A stretch of DNA of 64,000 nt from Nocardia carnea (GTDB lineage: Bacteria > Actinomycetota > Actinomycetes > Mycobacteriales > Mycobacteriaceae): positions 1-64,000 of the forward strand of contig NZ_JARWNW010000312.1 of the NCBI RefSeq assembly GCF_029868325.1, in the 5' to 3' direction. Position 1 is the first letter of the stretch, and the number at the start of each line of letters is the position of its first letter. Position numbers and translations under genes: made by a program. Of this stretch, positions 1-8,125 are shown piece by piece. The notes beneath the pieces are model-generated. The model did not search any database. It had not been told where the DNA came from and was given only the letters and a program-made list of their open reading frames with translations.

Positions 1-870
1 CCGGGCGTCCCCCCGGCGCCGCCGGCGCCGGCGCGGGAGCCGCTGTCGCGGCGGATGCTGATCTCTCGGATGGCGGCGGGCGCGACGGTTCTGGCGGCGG
101 GTGCCGTGGTGGCAACCGGCACCTACGGGGTGCTCGACGGGCCGATGGTGCGGCGGGTCACCGTACCGCTGGCCAAACTTCCCGCACAGGCGCACGGCCT
201 GCGGATCGCGCTGGTCAGCGATCTGCATCTGGGTCCGGCGCTCGCCCGTGGCTTCTGCGAGCGGGTTGTCCGTACGGTGAACGACACCCGCCCCGACCTC
301 ATCGCCCTGGTGGGCGACCTGACGGACGGCAGCGTCGCCGATCTGCGCGCCGAAACCGAACCGCTGGCCGGATTCAGCGCCCGGTTCGGCACCTACTTCG
401 TCCCGGGTAACCACGAGTACTACTCCGATGCCGACGCCTGGCTGGAACGGGTCCGGGAACTCGGGATGCGGGTCCTGCTCAACGAGCGGGTGAGCCTGCC
501 CGATTTCGACCTCGCCGGCGTCGACGACCCCGCGGGCAGCACCGTCGGCCGCGGCCCCGATTTCGCGGCGGCGCTGGACGGGCGGGACAGCGAACGCGCC
601 TGCGTCCTGCTCGCCCACCAGCCGGTGGTGGTGCACGATTCGGTGCGGTACGGCGTGGATCTGCAACTGTCCGGCCATACCCACGGCGGGCAGTTGTGGC
701 CGGGTAACCTGATCGCGCGATTGGCCAACCCGACCGTGGCGGGGCTGGAGCTGTACGGTGCGACGGCGCTGTACGTCACCCGCGGCGCGGGAGCCTGGGG
801 ACCACCGGTCCGGGTCGCGGCACCGTCGGATATCACCGTGCTGGAGCTGGCGTCGCTGCAGGGAGTCTGA
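1..870 (+). CDS. Metallophosphoesterase, YkuE type (5' end outside window)
   Basis: Predicted metal-dependent phosphoesterase of the calcineurin-like YkuE group. Counting from the ATG at 55, the metal-ligand motifs are in the family order: SDLHLG (about residues 55-60), GDLTDG (87-92), GNHEYY (118-123), AHQP (187-190) and GHTHGGQ (207-213). A hydrophobic segment (about 8-22) follows an RRM stretch, so the catalytic domain is probably membrane-anchored and outside the cytoplasm. The frame stays open through base 1 with Pro/Ala-rich coding, and family members in relatives usually have extra N-terminal membrane helices, so the true start is probably upstream and the ATG at 55 internal. Convergent with the acyltransferase at 899, 28 bp away. 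Substrate unknown. Confidence 0.88.
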   Translation, partial: PGVPPAPPAPAREPLSRRMLISRMAAGATVLAAGAVVATGTYGVLDGPMVRRVTVPLAKLPAQAHGLRIALVSDLHLGPALARGFCERVVRTVNDTRPDLIALVGDLTDGSVADLRAETEPLAGFSARFGTYFVPGNHEYYSDADAWLERVRELGMRVLLNERVSLPDFDLAGVDDPAGSTVGRGPDFAAALDGRDSERACVLLAHQPVVVHDSVRYGVDLQLSGHTHGGQLWPGNLIARLANPTVAGLELYGATALYVTRGAGAWGPPVRVAAPSDITVLELASLQGV

Positions 871-898
871 GCGCGTCGCGGAGGGGCGGATACCCGGG

Positions 899-2140
899 TC
901 AGAGCCGGGTGAGCAGCGTACGCAGGCGTTCGATGCGTGGGCGCTGGACCGGGGCGAATTCCGGCGGATGGTGGATCTCGATACTGAGCCGGTCGTCGTA
1001 GGTGGTGACGATGCTGGTTCCGCCGCCGGGTTGCGGGGGCCGGCGGCCGGTGGGGTCGGGTTTGGCGATCATGGTGGTGCGGAAATCGTCGATCCGGACC
1101 GCGTGCCCGGACAGCCCGGGTAATCGGCCCCAGTTCGTGGTCATCACCGTGTCGAGCGGATTCGCCGACGGTGCCGCCAGGGTGTCGGGTAGCTGTAGCG
1201 GCGTCTGCTGGACGTAACCGGTGGCGAGACCCTCCCGTAATGCGCCGAAGACCCCGTGCGCGAGCGAGGTGAGCGTCTGCGGCCCGCCGGGCGCGGGGCG
1301 GTACGTCGCGAAACCCAGCACATTGGTGCCCTCGGCCGGCCCGATCGCCGGCCGGACCCGGCGCCGCAGATCCACCGAATACGAACACTGCAGGCCGGTC
1401 ACCGGCAGCCGGCGGGCCTCGGCTTCGGTGAGCATTAGCGCCGCGGCCACCAGGCTGTGCACGGTCAGCCCGGTGCGGTGCCCGTAGGACACCAGCGCGC
1501 CGGTGTGCTCCCGGCTCAGCCGGCACCGAGTGGTGACCAGGGGCGGATAGTCGTGGTCGTTCGCGGCGAGCGCGTCCGCCGGCGGGAGCGGCGGTTCGCT
1601 ACGGGGTGGCCCCGCCCGGCCGGGGACGGGGCGGCGGACGATCCCGCGGGACGCGAGCAGATCTTCGACCGGCTGCGGTTGCCGGACCGGCGGGAGGACC
1701 GGGGCCCGGCCGGTGGCGGCGGTGGAATAGCACTGCCACAGTCGTTCGTAGAGGTACAGCGCATGTGTTGCGTCGGCGATACTGTGGTGCACGAGCAGGG
1801 TGACGCTCGCGCCGGTCGCCGACCGCACCACGTGGACCGAGCCGAGTGCGCGCCGCTGGTCGGGCTCGGCCCCGGTGAGCAGGAGTTCCGGATCGCCGTC
1901 CGCCACGGTGAGCACGATCTCGGGCGGGCCGGAGGTGACCAGCGTATGCCCGAACGGTTCACTGGGCACCAGCTGCGCACCGAGCATGGGGTGGGCGGTG
2001 ACCAGCGCCTCGTACGCGGCGGCCAGGGCGGAGGTGTCCACTCGGCCGGATACGCGCGCGCAGTATCCGACGAAAACCTCGCTGAACGCGAAGATCTGCT
2101 CACTGGGAGCCAGCGGTCGGATGACGGTAGCCGCGGTCAT
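899..2140 (-). CDS. PapA5-like condensation-domain acyltransferase
   Basis: Condensation-superfamily acyltransferase, closest in look to PapA5-type enzymes that esterify lipid alcohols with acyl groups from a thioester carrier. The catalytic HHSIAD motif (HHxxxD) is at residues 118-123; later SVDLRRRVRP and TNWG segments match the second half of the fold. Length 413 aa fits PapA5 (about 420). I chose the ATG at 2140 (MTAATVIRPL) because the first-domain motif SEQIFAF begins close behind it; the frame runs 20 codons further upstream to 2200 without coding-like sequence. No polyketide synthase is adjacent, so the acyl donor is unknown. It faces away from the siderophore-interacting gene at 2289 and may share its promoter region, but no operator for it is evident. 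Confidence 0.82.
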   Translation of the reverse strand: MTAATVIRPLAPSEQIFAFSEVFVGYCARVSGRVDTSALAAAYEALVTAHPMLGAQLVPSEPFGHTLVTSGPPEIVLTVADGDPELLLTGAEPDQRRALGSVHVVRSATGASVTLLVHHSIADATHALYLYERLWQCYSTAATGRAPVLPPVRQPQPVEDLLASRGIVRRPVPGRAGPPRSEPPLPPADALAANDHDYPPLVTTRCRLSREHTGALVSYGHRTGLTVHSLVAAALMLTEAEARRLPVTGLQCSYSVDLRRRVRPAIGPAEGTNVLGFATYRPAPGGPQTLTSLAHGVFGALREGLATGYVQQTPLQLPDTLAAPSANPLDTVMTTNWGRLPGLSGHAVRIDDFRTTMIAKPDPTGRRPPQPGGGTSIVTTYDDRLSIEIHHPPEFAPVQRPRIERLRTLLTRL

Positions 2141-2258
2141 GGTGGTGCCTCTGTCCGGATGTTGGTGAGAGATTAACCCAAAAGGGCTTCCTTGCCTCAT
2201 ATTTCGGTCCGGACGAGACGGATGCTACACAGTGGCTGCGGCGAGGCTGGTACGTTGC

Positions 2259-2272
2259 TTAGGTATACCTAA
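2259..2272. promoter_or_regulatory. Candidate IdeR/DtxR iron box
   Basis: Perfect 14-bp palindrome TTAGGTATACCTAA ending 16 bp before the start codon at 2289. It keeps the TTAGG..CCTAA core of the DtxR/IdeR consensus but lacks the usual 19-bp spacing; aligned on either half it matches about 12-13 of 19 consensus positions. Position over the ribosome binding site of a siderophore-interacting protein gene supports iron repression. Confidence 0.55.
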
Positions 2273-2288
2273 TTAGTGAGGAGGCCGG

Positions 2289-3065
2289 ATGGCCAGGAAA
2301 CGCACAACCATGACCGTGGCCCGGACCGAGCAGCTCAGCGCACATCTGGTCCGCGTATATCTGGGCGATCCCGGGTTCGACGATTTCACCGCGAACGAAT
2401 TCACCGACGCCTATGTGAAGCTGCTGTTCGACCGGCCCGACGGCGAGGTGATGCGCACCTACACCGTCCGCTCGGTGGATACCGCGGCGCGTGAGATCGC
2501 CATCGATTTCGTGGTGCACGGGGACGAGGGGATCGCCGGACCGTGGGCGGCGACCGTCCGGCCCGGCGAGCAGATCACCTTCTTCGGACCGTCGGGGGCC
2601 TACGCGCCGCGTGCGGATGCCGATTGGCATCTGCTGGCCGGTGACGAGGCCGCGTTGCCCGCGATCTCCGCCGCGGTGGAAGCCCTGCCCGAGGACGCCC
2701 CCGCGAAGGTTTTCGTCGAGGTCGCCGACGCGTCCGACGAGATCGCGCTACCGTCCAAGGCGCTGGTCGATATCACCTGGGTGCATCGGGGCGGGGCGGC
2801 CCACGAGGTCGGCGACGACCGGGCCGGGGATAATTCCCCGCTGATCGCCGCGGTCCGCGGCGCACCGTGGCTGCCGGGGCAGGCGCAGGTGTTCATCCAC
2901 GGTGAGGCGCAGGCAGTGATGCACAATCTGCGCCCCTATATCCGCCGGGTACGCGGGGTCTCCGCCGAGTTCGCCTCGATCTCCGGATATTGGCGGCGCG
3001 GCCGCACCGAGGAGGGCTTCCGGGTCTGGAAGAAGGAACTCGCCGAGACCGAGACCGCCGGATAA
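2289..3065 (+). CDS. Siderophore-interacting FAD-binding reductase (SIP/ViuB family)
   Basis: Cytoplasmic flavin reductase expected to release iron from ferric siderophores. It has the FAD-binding RxYTVR segment (RTYTVRS, about residues 57-63), the central GPSGAY motif near residue 98, LAGDEAALPA near 115, and the C-terminal signature SGYWRRGRTEEGF typical of the SIP family. Length 258 aa is normal (250-280). AGGAGG (2279-2284) lies 4 bp before the ATG; an internal ATG at 2310 is possible. The iron-box-like palindrome immediately upstream predicts expression under iron limitation. No siderophore synthetase or ABC importer is in the window, so it probably acts on siderophores imported by systems elsewhere. 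Confidence 0.9.
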   Translation: MARKRTTMTVARTEQLSAHLVRVYLGDPGFDDFTANEFTDAYVKLLFDRPDGEVMRTYTVRSVDTAAREIAIDFVVHGDEGIAGPWAATVRPGEQITFFGPSGAYAPRADADWHLLAGDEAALPAISAAVEALPEDAPAKVFVEVADASDEIALPSKALVDITWVHRGGAAHEVGDDRAGDNSPLIAAVRGAPWLPGQAQVFIHGEAQAVMHNLRPYIRRVRGVSAEFASISGYWRRGRTEEGFRVWKKELAETETAG

Positions 3066-3077
3066 CCCGGATCGCGG

Positions 3078-3854
3078 TCAGCCGGCCGGGCAGTCGGCGC
3101 CGCCGGGAATCGGCAGGCAGATCCCGGCCGTGGCCGAGAGCAGCAGCCCCGCGCCGGCAACCAGGGCGCCGAGGGCGATGGCGAGGAATACCGCCACCCA
3201 TAGCAGGCCCGGTAGCCGGGTCAGCCGGGCCAGCTGGTCGGCATCGGTGGTGCCGTCGCGCATCCGGGAGCGGGTGCGCTGCAATTCCAGTACCGGACGG
3301 CTGCCGGCGAGCAGCAGCAGCCAGGTCGCGAGGTAGGCGAAACCGGCTTGCAGCGCATCGGAACCGAACCAGGACACCGCGAAAACCAATGCTCCCGTGG
3401 TCAGGACGGATACGACGCCGTACACGTTGCGGATCATCACCAGCATCACGGCCAGGGCGGCGATCGCGATCCACAGCATCAAGGTGATCCGCCCGGCACC
3501 GAGCAGGGCGGCGAAACCCAGCCCGACCAGCGGTGGCGCCGGATAACCGGCGAGCGCGGTCAGGATCATGCCGAACCCGTAGGGTTTTCCGCTGGAGACG
3601 GTGAGCCCGGAGGTATCGGAATGCAGCGTGATCGCATTGAGCCGCCGGCCGCTCAGCAGCGCGACCAATGCGTGCCCGCCCTCGTGCGCAATGGTGACGA
3701 CATTGCGGGTCACCCGCCACAGCGGTCCGTAGCCGACGAGAATCAGGGCCGCCACCGCGGTCGCCAGTACCAGCCAGGACGGCGGGGCCGCCTGGGTCGT
3801 CGTGAGTCGCTCCGCGATGGAACTGCTGCGGTCTATCAGATCACCGGTATCCAC
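3078..3854 (-). CDS. M50-type membrane metalloprotease
   Basis: Integral membrane protein with the zinc-protease motif HEGGH (residues 57-61) right after a hydrophobic segment (about 28-45), followed by three or four further hydrophobic stretches, an arrangement seen in actinobacterial M50 family metallopeptidases. A C-terminal zinc-ligand LDG/NPDG motif is not evident, so catalytic competence rests on HEGGH alone. Start is uncertain: I used the GTG at 3854 because the upstream extension to 4091 is Arg/Pro-rich and not conserved-looking, but it lacks a clear ribosome binding site. Convergent with the siderophore gene, 12 bp apart, and divergent from the gene at 4094. Function beyond intramembrane or surface proteolysis is unknown. 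Confidence 0.7.
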   Translation of the reverse strand: MDTGDLIDRSSSIAERLTTTQAAPPSWLVLATAVAALILVGYGPLWRVTRNVVTIAHEGGHALVALLSGRRLNAITLHSDTSGLTVSSGKPYGFGMILTALAGYPAPPLVGLGFAALLGAGRITLMLWIAIAALAVMLVMIRNVYGVVSVLTTGALVFAVSWFGSDALQAGFAYLATWLLLLAGSRPVLELQRTRSRMRDGTTDADQLARLTRLPGLLWVAVFLAIALGALVAGAGLLLSATAGICLPIPGGADCPAG

Positions 3855-4047
3855 CGCCGCACCATAACCGGGGAGGGCGCCGCGGCGCGCGGCGCCGGGA
3901 GTGCGGCCACCGCGGCCGGCGCGGGGGTGGGCGTTACCACGATCCCCGGATATCTGTTGATGGGACGTTTCACTATCTTTGGCCGACCGAGTTCCGAGGT
4001 GGACCGAAGTCGGGGCGTTGGGTCGTACCCGGAACCATGAATAACTA

Positions 4048-4060
4048 TACGTTTGTCCAT
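4048..4060. promoter_or_regulatory. Half-site matching the 28-bp operator at 19080
   Basis: The 13-mer TACGTTTGTCCAT is identical to the left arm plus centre of the perfect palindrome upstream of the SMR exporter (19082-19094). It lies 34 bp before the preferred ATG at 4094, in a locally AT-rich stretch. The right half is not conserved here. A chance 13-mer match in 64 kb is unlikely but possible. Confidence 0.35.
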
Positions 4061-4093
4061 ATCGGTAGTCGGTCGCCGGCGGAGGGAGCACGG

Positions 4094-4558
4094 ATGTGCA
4101 CGAGTGGACAGTACGACCCCGAACCGGAGGACTCCGCCGAAGTTTTCGACGTACCGGAACTCACCGAGCTGCTGCGGATCTGGTCCGTGCGTAGCGCGGG
4201 CGGCACGAACGCGCCGCGGCCAGTGGCGGATTTCGGGACGGCGTTCCGGGTGGGATTGGGCCTGGCGCTGGCGCTGCTCGACGATTCCGATCCCTCGGGC
4301 CGGCAGGTGCTGGCCCGGCTCGAGGTGGCGGCCGCACGCTGGGCCCGCGAGGAGGTTCCGCTCGAGGTGATTCAGCATGCCTTGCACGAAGGGGTCAAAA
4401 GCGGACTGGGACTGCGTGGTTCGCGGCTACCGTGCCGTTCGGACCCGGCCTCCGGCGGTGTCGACGGATCGTTCGTGGTGGATGTGCTCGATACGCTGAC
4501 CGCCGCGGTATCGCGGGCCTATGTGGCGCAGGTGCGCAACGGTCAGGCCCCGGCCTGA
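4094..4558 (+). CDS. Stand-alone RsbRD_N-like domain protein
   Basis: Small 154-aa protein consisting of little more than the N-terminal domain found in the PucR-type regulator encoded next to it on the opposite strand. WAREEVPLEVIQHALHEG here lines up with WAREGVPIDTIHHAVHEG there, and both end the domain with a helix of the type VLDTLTAAVSRAYV. No DNA-binding domain is present. ATG 4094 is preferred over 4037 because GGAGGGAG (4080-4087) precedes it at good spacing. A partner or antagonist of the convergent regulator, through domain pairing, is an inference; the family (RsbT co-antagonist RsbRD N-terminal) is known as a sensor or partner module. Convergent with that regulator, 5 bp apart. 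Confidence 0.72.
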   Translation: MCTSGQYDPEPEDSAEVFDVPELTELLRIWSVRSAGGTNAPRPVADFGTAFRVGLGLALALLDDSDPSGRQVLARLEVAAARWAREEVPLEVIQHALHEGVKSGLGLRGSRLPCRSDPASGGVDGSFVVDVLDTLTAAVSRAYVAQVRNGQAPA

Positions 4559-4563
4559 TGCGC

Positions 4564-5781
4564 TCACCTCGCCCGGTAGCTGCGCGCGACGAGCGCGGAG
4601 CGCAGATACCACAGGCCCGACGGCTGGGTCGGGTCGAAACCGGTCAGCTGCGCCACACGCTTGAGCCGGTAATCGATGGTGTTGGTGTGAATATGCATGA
4701 GCCGGGCCGTGCGCTGGCGATTGAGGTTGTTGGAGATATGGCGCTGCAGCGTCTCCAGCAACTCCGGATGATCGTCGAGCGGCTCGAGCAGCGAACCCAG
4801 ATACTCCCGGCCCGGGCCGGGGCGGGTGAGCTGATATTCCAGGGCCATATCGTCGAACCGGTAGAGCCCGGGAACACATTCGAGCCGCTGCACCATATCC
4901 AGCAGCTCATGGGCCTGGTCGGCGGCCGCGGGAATATCCGCGGTGGGCGTTTCCACCATGGCGGCACTGACCGGCACCTGCGCCGCCCGCGACAGCTGCG
5001 GAATCAATTCGTCGAGCTGCTCTGCGCCGAGGGTTTCGGCCGGCAGCAGTACGGTGCCGCCATCCACACTCAGCAGCGACAACGCCGCGTCGGCGCATCG
5101 GGTAGCCAGTTCCGCCTGCACCCGGCGCAGTTTGCGACGGGCCACCACTTTACCGTCGAGCGCGGGAACGGATTCGTCGGGGTGGGCCGGAATCGCCACG
5201 GCCAGCACGATATACGCGGGGGCGATCTCGATACCGCATTCGCGGGCCATGGTCGAGGTGCTGTGCCCGCCCAGCAGTGCCGAGGTGAGCGTATGCACCG
5301 CCGTATGGTGTTCGTTGACCACCGAGCGCAGTTCCCGCACATAGGCCATCGAAATGCAGACCGTCATCTTGTCGAGCATTTCGACGACGAGTTTGGCGCC
5401 GTCGACGAGCGCGGAATAGTCGGTCACCGTCGCCTGCGATACCACCAGGTCCAGGCCGAGCCGGAACCCTTCGTGGACGGCGTGGTGGATGGTGTCGATC
5501 GGCACCCCCTCCCGTGCCCAGCCGGCGGCGGCGTTCTCGAGTCTTCGGGTCTTCTCCGGGATGTCCTGGCCGTCGAGCATGCTCACGGCCAGTTCCAGAC
5601 AGGTACGGGTGATGGTGGTGACATCGCCGTAGATGGCGTCGCCCGGCAGGGTCCCGCACGGCACCACGTTCTCCACGAAATGGCCCACCATCCGGCGGGA
5701 CAGTTTGCGGACATCCTGTAGCGGGGCGGACATGGGCTGTCCGGATAGCGTCAGCTGGGTTCTGGTCGTGTCGACGGTCAT
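4564..5781 (-). CDS. PucR/CdaR-type transcriptional regulator with RsbRD_N sensor domain
   Basis: Transcription factor of 405 aa. Residues about 25-180 form the RsbRD_N-like helical domain (WAREGVPIDTIHHAVHEG, about 88-105); residues 180-320 form a GGDEF-related middle domain typical of the group; the C-terminus (about 335-395) is the PucR helix-turn-helix (LNRQRTARLMHIHTNTIDYR, then the conserved SGLWYLRSAL). Start ATG 5781 has AGAAGGAG a few bases upstream. These regulators usually act on neighbouring or divergent genes; the target is not evident here. Its promoter region (5782-5944) holds a TGTGA-N4-TCACA palindrome. Confidence 0.88.
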   Translation of the reverse strand: MTVDTTRTQLTLSGQPMSAPLQDVRKLSRRMVGHFVENVVPCGTLPGDAIYGDVTTITRTCLELAVSMLDGQDIPEKTRRLENAAAGWAREGVPIDTIHHAVHEGFRLGLDLVVSQATVTDYSALVDGAKLVVEMLDKMTVCISMAYVRELRSVVNEHHTAVHTLTSALLGGHSTSTMARECGIEIAPAYIVLAVAIPAHPDESVPALDGKVVARRKLRRVQAELATRCADAALSLLSVDGGTVLLPAETLGAEQLDELIPQLSRAAQVPVSAAMVETPTADIPAAADQAHELLDMVQRLECVPGLYRFDDMALEYQLTRPGPGREYLGSLLEPLDDHPELLETLQRHISNNLNRQRTARLMHIHTNTIDYRLKRVAQLTGFDPTQPSGLWYLRSALVARSYRAR

Positions 5782-5900
5782 GCTGACTCCTTCTACCCCC
5801 GGGTGCTGAGACTGCGGCTACACAGTAACGAGCGCATGTCGAACCGGGTACCGCTTTGCGAACTGGACTGGACGACCGTAAAGGGGCACGCCGATCGCAT

Positions 5901-5914
5901 TGTGACTGCTCACA
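5901..5914. promoter_or_regulatory. TGTGA-N4-TCACA palindrome
   Basis: TGTGACTGCTCACA is a palindrome resembling the half-sites of CRP-family boxes, but with a 4-bp instead of the usual 6-bp spacer. It is in the 163-bp gap upstream of the PucR-type regulator. CRP control is only a suggestion. Confidence 0.25.
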
Positions 5915-5944
5915 GTGGTGCACGCTATGGTCGAAACCCGCTGA

Positions 5945-6466
5945 TCAGGCCGGTAGGGCGGGCGCAAGGACACTTACCACCCGCTCCGCCCGGCCGCAGA
6001 CTTCCGCGCCGGTTCCGGGGCCGGCACTGTCCAGCCGGACCCGGATCAGTCCGCCGCTCTCGGTCGGCAGGGCAACGGTGCAGGTCGCCGCGGAATCGGC
6101 GGTCCGCGGCTGTACTCGCTGCCCGGTCCGGCCCGCCACGGTGAGCTCCGTGCGGGTGGCGTCGGCGCCGCCCACGCCCTCCGGAGACCCGGCGGTGGTG
6201 AACAGCACCCGGACCACGGCCTCGCCGCTGCTCCACCCGCAACCCGCCCAGCCCGGCTCAGCGGCGACATCCCGGCGCTGCGATCCGGCCGGGAACCCGG
6301 CCTCGGCGAGGAGGCCGGCCGGCAGGTCGCACGGGTCCCACACCGCGGCCGGATCCGTGACCTCCGCGGTACCGCACGAGCCGGCGCCGAGTACGGCGGC
6401 AGTGAGAACGCACCACAGCATCCGAGGGCGAAAGAGGCTGCCCGGGGCAGCGGTCGAGTTCGTCAT
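5945..6466 (-). CDS. Secreted DUF3558-like protein
   Basis: Exported 173-aa protein. After a short basic N-terminus (MTNSTAAPGSLFRPR) comes a hydrophobic stretch ending LGAGSC, which may be a weak lipobox, so it could be a lipoprotein. The mature part begins with WDPCDLPAGLLAEAGF, which has the DPC..L...G pattern seen at the start of DUF3558 lipoproteins of actinobacteria, and has further cysteines (AGCGW, ATCTV, EVCG) consistent with disulfides outside the membrane. Start chosen at ATG 6466; an ATG nine codons upstream is also possible. Role unknown. It is transcribed away from the MFS gene at 6694. Confidence 0.65.
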   Translation of the reverse strand: MTNSTAAPGSLFRPRMLWCVLTAAVLGAGSCGTAEVTDPAAVWDPCDLPAGLLAEAGFPAGSQRRDVAAEPGWAGCGWSSGEAVVRVLFTTAGSPEGVGGADATRTELTVAGRTGQRVQPRTADSAATCTVALPTESGGLIRVRLDSAGPGTGAEVCGRAERVVSVLAPALPA

Positions 6467-6693
6467 TCCGCGGATGCTAGCCGCGGGTTTCATTGCGGCA
6501 CAGGACCTCTGTGTGCCCTCACAGGGGCCGGCGGGTGGCTGTTGCGTATCGGCACAAGCCGGTGGGGGCCGGTGCCGTGGGGGAACCGCTCTCCCACTAT
6601 GTGGAAATTTGGACGCTCGACCGGCCGGCCCGGGAATAGCGTGACCGCACGGCCGTGTTGGCCGATCTGTTAGCCGAGGAAAGGGGTGCGCCG

Positions 6694-8106
6694 GTGGTGG
6701 CGGATACCGCAAAGGCCGGCGTAGGGCTTCGTTCCGACCGGGGCGCGATACTGGGCTCGCTGATGCTGGCCACCGGCCTGATCGCACTCGATTCGACGAT
6801 TATCGCGACCGCGGTCCTCTCCATCACCGCAAGCCTCGGCGGTTTCGCCCAGTTCCCCTGGCTGTTCTCCATCTACCTGCTGGCCCAGGCGGTCACCGTC
6901 CCCATCTACGGCAAGGTCGCGGACGTGGTGGGCCGCAAACCGGTGATCCTGTTCGGTATCGCGGTATTCGCCCTCGGTTCGCTGCTCTGTGGCCTCGCCG
7001 GGAACATGATGTGGCTCATCGTGTTCCGCGGTATTCAGGGTATCGGCGCGGGCGCCATCCAGCCGATGACCATGACCATCGCCGGAGATATCTACACCCT
7101 GGCCGAACGCGCGAAGGCACAGGGATATATCGCCGGGGTCTGGGCCCTGTCCTCGGTGGCCGGACCGCTGCTGGGCGGCGTTTTCGCCGACTACCTCGGC
7201 TGGCGGTGGATCTTCCTGATCAATCTGCCGCTGTCGGCCTGGGCGGCTTGGATGCTGTCCCGCCATTTCACCGAGTCCGTACCGCGGCAGCGGACTCGTC
7301 TCGACTATCCCGGCGCGGTACTGCTGACCTCCGGGGCGGGAGCGGTAATCCTCGGTCTGCTGGAAGGCGGCCGCTCGTGGGCGTGGGATTCACCGGCCGG
7401 TATCGGGATCTTCGCCGGCGGCGCGGCCGCGCTGGTGGCGTTCGTTCTCGTGGAACGCCGGGCGGCGAACCCCATCCTGCCGCTGTGGCTGTTCACCCGG
7501 CGCGTGGTGGTGGCCAGCTCGGCGATCTCACTACTGGTCGGGGCGCTGCTGCTCGGCCTCACCTCCTACGTCCCGACCTTCACGCAGGGCGTACTCGGCG
7601 CGAGTGCGCTCGTCGGCGGTTTGACCGTGGGCGCGCTCACCCTCGGATGGCCCATCTCGGCATCCCAATCCGGCCGGGTGTACCTGCGGATCGGTTTCCG
7701 GCTCACCGCCGTCCTCGGCGGTGTACTCGCCACGATCGGTGCCGCCGCGACACTGTTCATCGACGCCGGATCGTCGATCGGCCAGATCGCGGCCACCTGT
7801 TTCCTGATCGGCCTCGGGATGGGCCTGGTGGCCAGCCCCACCCTGATCGCCGCCCAGACCGCCACCTCCTGGAACGAACGCGGCGTGGTGACCTCGGCAA
7901 ACATGTTCGCCAGATCCATCGGCAGCGCGGTGGGGGTGGCCGTGTTCGGCGCGCTGGTCAACTCACGGATCGGGGATGCGGCCGTCCCCTCACCCGAGGC
8001 CCTGGCCGACGGAGTACACCTGGTTTTCGTGGCGGTGCTGGTGATGACGGTGGCCATCGTGGGTGCCGGCGCGCTCATGCCGGGCCGCTCCGGTTCCGGC
8101 CGGTAA
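6694..8106 (+). CDS. MFS drug exporter, DHA2 (14-TM) family
   Basis: Proton-driven multidrug efflux permease of the EmrB/QacA type. It has motif A GKVADVVGRKPV between helices 2 and 3, motif B-like IVFRGIQGIGAGA, and the antiporter motif C region SSVAGPLLGGVFADYLGWRW; about 14 hydrophobic segments fill 470 aa. I prefer the GTG at 6694, because GAGGAAAGG lies about 7 bp upstream; a GTG at 6655 would add 13 residues. Substrate cannot be read from sequence. No regulator is adjacent on the same strand. It converges with the HTH protein ending at 8126, 19 bp away. Confidence 0.9.
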   Translation: MVADTAKAGVGLRSDRGAILGSLMLATGLIALDSTIIATAVLSITASLGGFAQFPWLFSIYLLAQAVTVPIYGKVADVVGRKPVILFGIAVFALGSLLCGLAGNMMWLIVFRGIQGIGAGAIQPMTMTIAGDIYTLAERAKAQGYIAGVWALSSVAGPLLGGVFADYLGWRWIFLINLPLSAWAAWMLSRHFTESVPRQRTRLDYPGAVLLTSGAGAVILGLLEGGRSWAWDSPAGIGIFAGGAAALVAFVLVERRAANPILPLWLFTRRVVVASSAISLLVGALLLGLTSYVPTFTQGVLGASALVGGLTVGALTLGWPISASQSGRVYLRIGFRLTAVLGGVLATIGAAATLFIDAGSSIGQIAATCFLIGLGMGLVASPTLIAAQTATSWNERGVVTSANMFARSIGSAVGVAVFGALVNSRIGDAAVPSPEALADGVHLVFVAVLVMTVAIVGAGALMPGRSGSGR

Positions 8107-8125
8107 CGGCCCGGCGGCGCGGCGG

